A stretch of 64,000 nucleotides of DNA from positions 168,661 through 232,660 of the forward strand of contig NZ_RPEM01000007.1 in the NCBI RefSeq assembly GCF_004745575.1, given 5' to 3'. Shown here piece after piece: positions 58,306 to 64,000 of this stretch; within the stretch, counting starts at the first letter, position 1, and every line of letters starts with the position of its first letter. The DNA comes from Pseudotabrizicola sediminis. Lineage in GTDB: Bacteria > Pseudomonadota > Alphaproteobacteria > Rhodobacterales > Rhodobacteraceae. The position numbers and the translations under genes are program-made. The notes below the pieces were generated by a model. The model was not told the DNA's origin and ran no database searches. It saw only the letters and a list, made by a program, of their open reading frames with translations.

Positions 58306-60074
58306 GCGACCTGCGGCCGCATGTCATCCTTGGAAATCCCCGCCACCTCTACCGGCTTTTTCATCGCATCACGGCGGAACGGCTCGCCCAACTCTTGATT
58401 GATCATCGCTTCAATCAACGTGGTCTTGCCCACCTTCTGATCCGCCAAAGCCTGCGTCAGCGCGTCGCGCAATTCCTCCATCGTGCGCGCCTGCACACCT
58501 TGCAACCCGCAGGCCCGCGCGATCCCGGCGTAGGACACGCCTTCATCCAGTTCGGTGCCCACGAAGTTGTCCTCATACCACAGGGTCGAATTGCGCTTTT
58601 CCGCGCCCCATTGGTAATTGCGGAACACCACCATGGTCACCGCAGGCCATTCGGGCCGACCAATCGCGGTCAGTTCCGTCACCGCGATGCCAAAGGCCCC
58701 GTCGCCGGAAAAGCCGACCACCGGCACATCGGGACAGGCAATCTTGGCTCCAACGATGCTGGGCAGTCCATAACCGCAAGGCCCGAACAGCCCCGGTGCC
58801 AGATATTTCCGCCCTGATTCGAATGTGGGATAGGCGTTGCCGATCGCGCAGTTGTTGCCGATGTCGCTGGAGATGATCGCCTCGCGCGGCAGCGCAGACT
58901 GAATCGCGCGCCAGGCCATGCGCGGGCTCATCCAGTCAGGCTTGGCATCGCGGGCCCGCTGATTCCATGACGTTCCCGGATCATCCTCTTCATGATCCAT
59001 CGACGACAGCGCCTGCGCCCACGCCGATTTCACCTGTGCGATTTTCGCTTTGCGTTCGATGCGCCCATGGTCACCGGCGGTGATGGCCAATTGCGCCAAA
59101 ACCGCTTCGGCGACCTTTTTGGAATCGCCGACAATACCGACCGTTACCTGTTTCGTCAGCCCGATCCGATCCGGGTTGATGTCGACTTGGATGATCCTGG
59201 CCGCTTTCGGCCAATAGTCCAGCGCGTATCCCGGGATCGTTGAAAACGGGTTCAGCCGAGTACCCAAACAGAATACCACATCTGCCTCAGAAATCAACTC
59301 CATTGCGGCCTTGGACCCGTTGTAGCCCAACGGCCCGGCAAACAGAGGGTGCGACCCCGGGAAAGCATCGTTGTGCTGGTAGCCGACGCAGACCGGCGCA
59401 TCCAGCCGTTCGGCCAGCGCCATACTGGCCGGAATGGCCCCACCCAGCACCACACCGGCCCCGTTCAGGATCACCGGAAACTTCGCCTCTGACAGCAGCG
59501 CCGCGGCCTGCGCAATTGCCGCTTCCCCCCCGGCGGGCCGCTCGAACTCCACCACTTCGGGCAGGTCGATATCAATCACCTGAGTCCAGAAATCGCGCGG
59601 CATGTTGATCTGCGCCGGGGCTGACTGGCGCTTGGCCTGCAGGATGCAGCGGTTCAGCACCTCGGCCACGCGGCTGGGGTCACGCACCTCTTCCTGATAG
59701 CAGACCATATCCTTGAACAGTGCCATCTGTTCGACTTCCTGAAAGCCGCCCATCCCGATGGTCTTGTTTGCGGCCTGTGGCGTTACCAGCAGCAGCGGCG
59801 TGTGGTTCCAGTAGGCGGTCTTCACGGCGGTGACGAAATTGGTGATCCCCGGCCCGTTCTGCGCGATCATCATGCTCATCTTGCCCGACGCACGGGTGTA
59901 GCCGTCGGCCATCATCCCGCCGCTGCCCTCATGCGCGCAATCCCAGAAAGTGATCCCGGCGCGCGGGAACAGGTCGGAAATCGGCATGAAAGCCGAGCCG
60001 ATGATGCCGAAGGCATGTTCGATGCCATGGCGCTGCAGGGTTTTCACAAAGGCTTCTTCTGTGGTCATGCGCAT
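58302..60074 (-). CDS. xsc: Sulfoacetaldehyde acetyltransferase
   Basis: This 590-residue ThDP enzyme converts sulfoacetaldehyde and phosphate to acetyl phosphate and sulfite. The ThDP glutamate is E49 in DCAHEGSGG. The cofactor-binding GFSGDGAFGIAVTEL to VFRNYQWGAEKRNS segment is Xsc-like, as are AQNGPGITNFVTAVKTAYWN and PTFESGRKYLAPG. ATG 60074 is chosen for the AGGAG 8 bases upstream; an in-frame start at 60125 and the ATG at 60068 are less suited. It leads a six-gene overlapping operon. Confidence 0.95.
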   Translation of the reverse strand: MRMTTEEAFVKTLQRHGIEHAFGIIGSAFMPISDLFPRAGITFWDCAHEGSGGMMADGYTRASGKMSMMIAQNGPGITNFVTAVKTAYWNHTPLLLVTPQAANKTIGMGGFQEVEQMALFKDMVCYQEEVRDPSRVAEVLNRCILQAKRQSAPAQINMPRDFWTQVIDIDLPEVVEFERPAGGEAAIAQAAALLSEAKFPVILNGAGVVLGGAIPASMALAERLDAPVCVGYQHNDAFPGSHPLFAGPLGYNGSKAAMELISEADVVFCLGTRLNPFSTIPGYALDYWPKAARIIQVDINPDRIGLTKQVTVGIVGDSKKVAEAVLAQLAITAGDHGRIERKAKIAQVKSAWAQALSSMDHEEDDPGTSWNQRARDAKPDWMSPRMAWRAIQSALPREAIISSDIGNNCAIGNAYPTFESGRKYLAPGLFGPCGYGLPSIVGAKIACPDVPVVGFSGDGAFGIAVTELTAIGRPEWPAVTMVVFRNYQWGAEKRNSTLWYEDNFVGTELDEGVSYAGIARACGLQGVQARTMEELRDALTQALADQKVGKTTLIEAMINQELGEPFRRDAMKKPVEVAGISKDDMRPQVA

Positions 60075-60132
60075 CGGTCCGGCTCCTGCAGGGGGATCTT
60101 TGGGACAGTCTAGCGGGGCCGACATACCCGGC

Positions 60133-60165
60133 TTAGGGCCAGAGGGTCTGCGCCTTTAAGTCCAG
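60133..60165 (-). promoter_or_regulatory. Paired CTGG-type direct repeats upstream of xsc (candidate TauR box)
   Basis: On the minus strand, CTGGACTTAA (60165-60156) and CTGGCCCTAA (60142-60133) are direct repeats at a pitch of 23 bases. The nearer one is 59 bases from the xsc start. The same layout recurs upstream of tpa. MocR-family regulators such as TauR are known to bind direct repeats. Confidence 0.65.
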
Positions 60166-60174
60166 ACCGCGCAC

Positions 60175-61638
60175 CTATCGCATCCGCCCCAAAGCCTGCG
60201 CAATCCGGGCAATGCCTTCGGGAATGCGGGATGGCGCAATGGACGAATAGGCCAGCCGGTAATGCTGGCGGCTGGCGCGGTCGGGGTGAAAAAACGCCCG
60301 GCCCGGTTCGATCAGCACGCCCTCGCCCCGCAGCTGCGCGGCCAGAACTTCGGTATCCACCCCGTCCGCCGCCCGCATCCAGATGCTGGACCCGCCAAAG
60401 CCGCCCTGCCCCACCATGTTCAACCCCTGGTCGGCCAAGGCGTCTTCCATCACCTGTCGGCGGCGGCGGAACGCCACCCGCATCCGGTTGATCAGCGCGT
60501 CGTAATGGCCATCAGCCAGAAAATACGCCACCGTCCGCTGGATATGCCCCGGCGGATGGCGCAGCACCATCGCCCGCAACGCCCGCGCCTCGGCGATGAA
60601 ACTCGGCGAGGCCACCAGATACCCCAGCCGCAGGCCCGGAAAGATCGACTTGGAAAACGACCCGGCATAAACAACCCGGCCTTCCCGGTCCAAGGACTTC
60701 AACGCCGGGGCCACGGGTTTGAGGTAGGACATCTCGAATTCATAATCATCCTCTACAATCACGAAGCCCTGCCGCGTTGCCGCCTCCAGCAGCGCCACCC
60801 GCCGCGCGACCGGCATGGTGGCGTTGGTCGGGCATTGGTGCGAGGCGGTTGTGAACACCACATCCACGCCCGCAGGCACTCGCTCCGGCGGCAATCCGCC
60901 CTCATCCACATCCACGACCAGCACGTCCGTTCCCGACGGCCCCAGAATGGCGCGCAGGCCGGGATAGCCGGGGTTCTCCATCACCGCGCGCCTGCCCGGC
61001 CCCAACAAGACCTGCGCCGCGATCCAAAGCGCGTTCTGCGCGCCCATGGTCAGCAGCACCTCGTCCGCCCGCGCCGCAATTCCCCGACGTGGCAGGATGC
61101 TGCGCAAGACATGCTCGATCAACATCGGGTCATCGCGTTCATAATAGTCCGAGGTCAGCGCCGTGAAATCGCGCCGCCCCAACGCGCGCAAGGCGCAGGC
61201 CCGCCAGTTCTGATGATCAAACAGCGCCGGGTCGGCCTGACCGTAGATGAAGGGAAACGGATAGCGCTCCCAGTCCTCGGGCTTGGCCAGCCGCGCCAGC
61301 TTTGAGTACCGCGCCCCGGTCAGGGCGGCAAAATCCACCCCTTCATCCCGCGCTGGCGATGACGGAAACTCCGGCGCGCGGGGGGCTGTGTCCGACACAA
61401 AATACCCCGACCGCCCCCGCGCCGACAGGTAATCCGAAGACACCAGATCGGCGTAGGCAAGGGTCACCGTAATCCGGCTGACCCCCAGATGCAGCGCCAG
61501 CCCGCGCGACGACGGCATCTTGTCTCCGGGCCGCAACCGCCCCGCCAGCACGCCCTGCACCACCATGGACCGGATGCGGCTTTGCAGGGTGCCAGCCGTT
61601 CCGGGCGGGAGGAAAAACGCTTCGGCGGGAATGGGCAT
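60175..61638 (-). CDS. tauR: MocR-family regulator TauR
   Basis: This 487-residue protein joins an N-terminal GntR-type winged helix (residues 14-80, MPSSRGLALHLGVSRITV) to an aminotransferase-like domain with the PLP lysine in AGSFSKSIFPGLRLGY. In Rhodobacter TauR activates taurine genes (tpa, tauABC, xsc), and here it sits between xsc and tpa. A palindromic pair of CTGG-type sites overlaps its own start region, pointing to autoregulation. The enzyme-like domain is expected to bind taurine through PLP rather than catalyse turnover. Confidence 0.92.
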   Translation of the reverse strand: MPIPAEAFFLPPGTAGTLQSRIRSMVVQGVLAGRLRPGDKMPSSRGLALHLGVSRITVTLAYADLVSSDYLSARGRSGYFVSDTAPRAPEFPSSPARDEGVDFAALTGARYSKLARLAKPEDWERYPFPFIYGQADPALFDHQNWRACALRALGRRDFTALTSDYYERDDPMLIEHVLRSILPRRGIAARADEVLLTMGAQNALWIAAQVLLGPGRRAVMENPGYPGLRAILGPSGTDVLVVDVDEGGLPPERVPAGVDVVFTTASHQCPTNATMPVARRVALLEAATRQGFVIVEDDYEFEMSYLKPVAPALKSLDREGRVVYAGSFSKSIFPGLRLGYLVASPSFIAEARALRAMVLRHPPGHIQRTVAYFLADGHYDALINRMRVAFRRRRQVMEDALADQGLNMVGQGGFGGSSIWMRAADGVDTEVLAAQLRGEGVLIEPGRAFFHPDRASRQHYRLAYSSIAPSRIPEGIARIAQALGRMR

Positions 61639-61641
61639 GAT

Positions 61642-61666
61642 CTGGCCTTAATAACGGTAAGACCAG
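61642..61666. promoter_or_regulatory. Inverted CTGG-type sites at the tauR start (candidate autoregulatory TauR box)
   Basis: CTGGCCTTAA (61642-61651) and GTAAGACCAG (61657-61666; CTGGTCTTAC on the other strand) form an inverted repeat that begins 4 bases upstream of the tauR start codon. The half-site matches the xsc and tpa sites but is arranged head-to-head. Confidence 0.55.
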
Positions 61667-61785
61667 AAACGCCGTGCCCATCCAAAGGTCAAGCCCGCCC
61701 TCGTATTTGCTGCCTTCACAAACGCTTCCCACGCTGATCGCAGACCGGAGGCGGAGCGAAGGCGACAACGACATGAAAACAGTGT

Positions 61786-61810
61786 CCTCTGCCCTTCTTC
61801 AGGGCAGAGG
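61786..61810 (-). terminator. Probable terminator after tpa
   Basis: CCTCTGCCC (61786-61794) pairs with GGGCAGAGG (61802-61810) around a 7-base loop. Read on the minus strand, it lies 23 bases after the tpa stop and is followed by ACACTGTTTTC. Confidence 0.6.
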
Positions 61811-61832
61811 AGTCAATTTTCTTGAAAACGCC

Positions 61833-63209
61833 TCAGCCGCACACCCGCGTCAGGGCCTGATCAATGGCATCGGTGATCTGATCAATGTCATCGGGGGTCG
61901 CGATCAGCGCGGGCGACAGGCACAGCGTGTTGTTCAGCCCCGGAACCGAGCGGTTGGTCGCCCCGATGATTACCCCCTGCGCCATACAATCGGCCACCAC
62001 CGCCTGCACGCGCTTTTCATCCAGCGCCTCTTTGCTGCCCCGGTCCGCCACCAGCTCGGCCCCGCAGAACAGCCCCTTGCCGCGCACGTCACCGATCACC
62101 GCATGCTTGTCCATCAAAGCGCGCAGGTTGCCCATCAGCCGCGCGCCCATGGCGGTGGTGTTGTCCAGCAACCCCTCATCCTCGATGATCCGCATATTTT
62201 CCAGCGCCGCCGCAGGCCCCGCCGTACAGCCGCCAAAGGTGCTGATATCGCGGAAATAGCTCATCGTGTCGGTGGGGTCGTCCTTGAACAACTCGAACAC
62301 CGCTTCTGTCGTCACCGTGCAGGAAATCGCGGCATAGCCAGAGGCGACACCCTTGGCCATCGTCACGAAATCGGGCTTGATGCCATAGTGCTGATAGCCG
62401 AACCACGTTCCCGTCCGGCCCACGCCGCACACCACCTCGTCGATGTGCAAAAGGATGTCATACTTGGCGCAGATCTCCTGCACCTTCTCCCAATACCCCG
62501 CCGGTGGCACGATGACCCCGCCCCCCGCCGTCACCGGTTCCAGCACCAGACAGCCCACCGTATCGGGGCCTTCGCGCAGGATCACCTCTTCGATCGCCTC
62601 GGCGGCGCGCAACCCGTAGTTTTCCACGTCCCATTGCTTGCGGTATTCCAGACAATGCGGAACCATCACAAAGCCATCGGGATAAGGCCCGTATTGCGCC
62701 GCCCGCTGCGCCTGCCCGGATGTCGCCAGCGTGCCGATGGTGGTGCCGTGGTAGTCCCGCTCACGGTACAGGATCTTCCACTTCCGCCCGCCATGGTGCT
62801 TGTGCGCGATCTGGCGCACCATCTTGTAGACCTTCTCGTTCGCCTCGGACCCGGAGTTTGAGTAATAAACCCGCGAAAGCCCCGGCATCTTTTCGATCAG
62901 CCTTTGGGCAAAGCGCGCGCCTGGCACCGACCCTGCGGCCCCGGCGAAATAGTTCATCTTGATCAGCTGATCGCGCACCGCATTGGCAATGCTCTCGCGG
63001 CCATAGCCGACGTTCACCGTCCAGACCCCGCCCGACACTGCATCCAGATGCTCTTTGCCGCGCGCATCCCAGACCCGCATGCCTTTGCCTTCGATGATCA
63101 CGCGTGGATCAACGGTTTCATAGGGCTTGTGCTGGCTCAGATGGTGCCACACATGGGCGCGGTCCGCCTCGACCACCGCTGAGATATCATTGCTGCTGTA
63201 GCTGTCCAT
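61833..63209 (-). CDS. tpa: Taurine--pyruvate aminotransferase
   Basis: This 458-residue class III aminotransferase moves the amino group of taurine to pyruvate, giving sulfoacetaldehyde and alanine. The PLP lysine is in FVTMAKGVASGY; YYSNSGSEANEKVYK, YHGTTIGTLATSG and LLHIDEVVCGVGRTG bind the cofactor. ATG 63209 is preceded by AAAGG 8 bases away and begins MDSYSSNDIS. It is divergent from tauA; paired CTGG-type repeats lie 87 bases upstream. Beta-alanine or hypotaurine are possible extra substrates. Confidence 0.93.
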   Translation of the reverse strand: MDSYSSNDISAVVEADRAHVWHHLSQHKPYETVDPRVIIEGKGMRVWDARGKEHLDAVSGGVWTVNVGYGRESIANAVRDQLIKMNYFAGAAGSVPGARFAQRLIEKMPGLSRVYYSNSGSEANEKVYKMVRQIAHKHHGGRKWKILYRERDYHGTTIGTLATSGQAQRAAQYGPYPDGFVMVPHCLEYRKQWDVENYGLRAAEAIEEVILREGPDTVGCLVLEPVTAGGGVIVPPAGYWEKVQEICAKYDILLHIDEVVCGVGRTGTWFGYQHYGIKPDFVTMAKGVASGYAAISCTVTTEAVFELFKDDPTDTMSYFRDISTFGGCTAGPAAALENMRIIEDEGLLDNTTAMGARLMGNLRALMDKHAVIGDVRGKGLFCGAELVADRGSKEALDEKRVQAVVADCMAQGVIIGATNRSVPGLNNTLCLSPALIATPDDIDQITDAIDQALTRVCG

Positions 63210-63295
63210 GGACCGTGCCTTTCTGTGACAATACCCGTGCCGGGCCGCGATGCGACCGGCCTTTGCCCAAGCATCCGCCTTTGCCGCAGGCAATC

Positions 63296-63328
63296 GTAGG
63301 GCCAGACGCATCACCCCGATAGCGCCAG
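63296..63328 (-). promoter_or_regulatory. Paired CTGG-type direct repeats in the tpa-tauA gap (candidate TauR box)
   Basis: The 302-base divergent gap (63210-63511) holds no gene. On the minus strand, CTGGCGCTAT (63328-63319) and CTGGCCCTAC (63305-63296) are direct repeats with the same 23-base pitch as before xsc. A lone CTGGAC at 63436-63441 on the + strand has no partner. One pair could serve both tpa and tauA. Confidence 0.55.
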
Positions 63329-63511
63329 TTACAGAATCGTTTTGCCCAAGGCCAAAGCAGGGCAAAGATCATGACAGCGATGACTTGGCTATGGTGGAAG
63401 CAGACCTTCCGTTTTCCTGAACACCGGTCAAGCCGCTGGACAGACACAAAGCCGCCCCGACCAATGAGGGCAAGACAACAAAAACTATAACCCAACATGG
63501 AGAAACCAAGG

Positions 63512-64000
63512 ATGACATTCCGCAAGACACTGACAAGCGCCGCCGCGACAGTGACCCTGTTGGCAGGCACCACCAGCGCCATGGCGCTGGAAGAAGTGAC
63601 GGTCGCCTATTTCATGGAATGGCCGATGCCGTTCCAATACGCCAAGGTGCAGGGCACCTATGATGCTGAAATGGGCGTCAAGGTGAACTGGGTCGCCTTT
63701 GATACCGGCACCGCCATGTCGGCCGCGATGGCGGCGGGCGATGTACATTTTTCGGTGAGCCAAGGCGTGCCGCCCTTCGTGGTCGCGGCCAGTGCAGGGC
63801 AGGATCTGCAGATCCTCGACGTGGCCGTGTCCTATGCCGACAATGACAATTGCGTCGTGCAGAATGTGCTGGAAATCGACAAGGACAACGCCGCTGATCT
63901 GGCGGGCAAAAAGGTGGCCCTGCCGCTTGGTACCGCCGCGCATTACGGCTTCCTCAAGCAGATGGACCATTTCGGCGTCGATCTGGCCAGCCTTGAGATC
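63512..64000 (+). CDS. tauA: Taurine ABC transporter substrate-binding protein, N-terminal part
   Basis: The first 163 codons of a gene continue past the window end. A Sec signal peptide (KTLTSAAATVTLLAGTTSAMA, cleavage after about residue 25; named here by region 5-25) leads into a TauA/SsuA-type periplasmic binding protein: EEVTVAYFMEWPMPFQYA, FDTGTAMSAAMAAGDVHFSV and the QGVPPF stretch. ATG 63512 follows CCAAGG. tauB and tauC should follow outside the window. The gene is divergent from tpa, and the shared gap probably controls both. Confidence 0.9.
   Translation, partial: MTFRKTLTSAAATVTLLAGTTSAMALEEVTVAYFMEWPMPFQYAKVQGTYDAEMGVKVNWVAFDTGTAMSAAMAAGDVHFSVSQGVPPFVVAASAGQDLQILDVAVSYADNDNCVVQNVLEIDKDNAADLAGKKVALPLGTAAHYGFLKQMDHFGVDLASLEI

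Noticed and set aside
57566-58327. Upstream extension of the ackA frame through tauE
   Set aside because: The extended sequence is an off-frame reading of tauE with no acetate kinase content. MLLVVNSGSSS is a clean AckA start at 57565.

Overview
The window is a 64 kb, GC-rich, densely coded piece of bacterial chromosome with no sign of plasmid, phage or insertion-sequence content. Gene content and order point to an alphaproteobacterium of the Rhodobacteraceae: dnaB-alr-mlaEF, radA-cvpA-purF, a DivIC/FtsB-like gene followed by pdhABC with a lipoyl domain on the E1-beta subunit, HemP, a MocR-type TauR, and a xsc/soeABC taurine and sulfite module. The genus is not resolved. No rRNA, tRNA, CRISPR array or transposase was seen.

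Layout. (1) 1-4.8 kb, +: the 3' end of metH, then a cobalamin riboswitch and the class Ib ribonucleotide reductase operon nrdHIEF. (2) 4.8-15.7 kb, +: pyrC, pyrE, dnaB, alr, an MlaE/MlaF ABC pair, two small membrane proteins, radA, cvpA and purF. (3) 15.8-19 kb: an SDR (+), a trans-sulfuration-type PLP enzyme (-) and two overlapping cyclophilins (-). (4) 19-25.5 kb, +: pgk, class I fructose-bisphosphate aldolase, the divIC/ftsB-like gene and pdhA-pdhB-pdhC, closed by a strong terminator. (5) 25.5-30.9 kb: cysE (-), a two-gene hemP unit (+), an MhqD/MhqO-like pair (-), then a LysR regulator (-) divergent from glutaryl-CoA dehydrogenase (+). (6) 30.9-42.3 kb: a fused E1-alpha/beta 2-oxoacid dehydrogenase (+), then a chemotaxis island. 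In it mcp-cheB-cheD (+) converge on an operon read from the other strand (STAS-cheY-cheA-cheW-cheR-cheY-unknown). (7) 42.4-48.4 kb, -: a BMP-type nucleoside/nucleobase ABC transporter operon ending in cytosine deaminase. (8) 48.5-64 kb: a large multi-PAS hybrid histidine kinase, then a taurine dissimilation and sulfite oxidation locus (soeC, soeB, soeA, ackA, tauE, xsc, tauR, tpa, all -) with tauA starting divergently and running off the window.

How it works together. The last region reads as a complete route. TauA (with TauBC outside the window) takes up taurine, Tpa converts it to sulfoacetaldehyde, and Xsc releases acetyl phosphate and sulfite. AckA can turn acetyl phosphate into acetate plus ATP. 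Sulfite can leave through the TauE/SafE-type carrier or be oxidised to sulfate in the cytoplasm by SoeABC, which feeds electrons to the membrane. xsc-tauE-ackA-soeA-soeB-soeC are joined stop-to-start throughout. Ten-base CTGG-type repeats, paired at the same 23-bp pitch, lie upstream of both xsc and tpa, and an inverted pair abuts tauR. These are good candidates for TauR operators. Other regulatory signals with direct sequence support are the B12 riboswitch in front of a B12-independent reductase, a DnaA-box cluster before dnaB, a LysR palindrome between lysR and gcdH, and a long inverted repeat in the purF leader.
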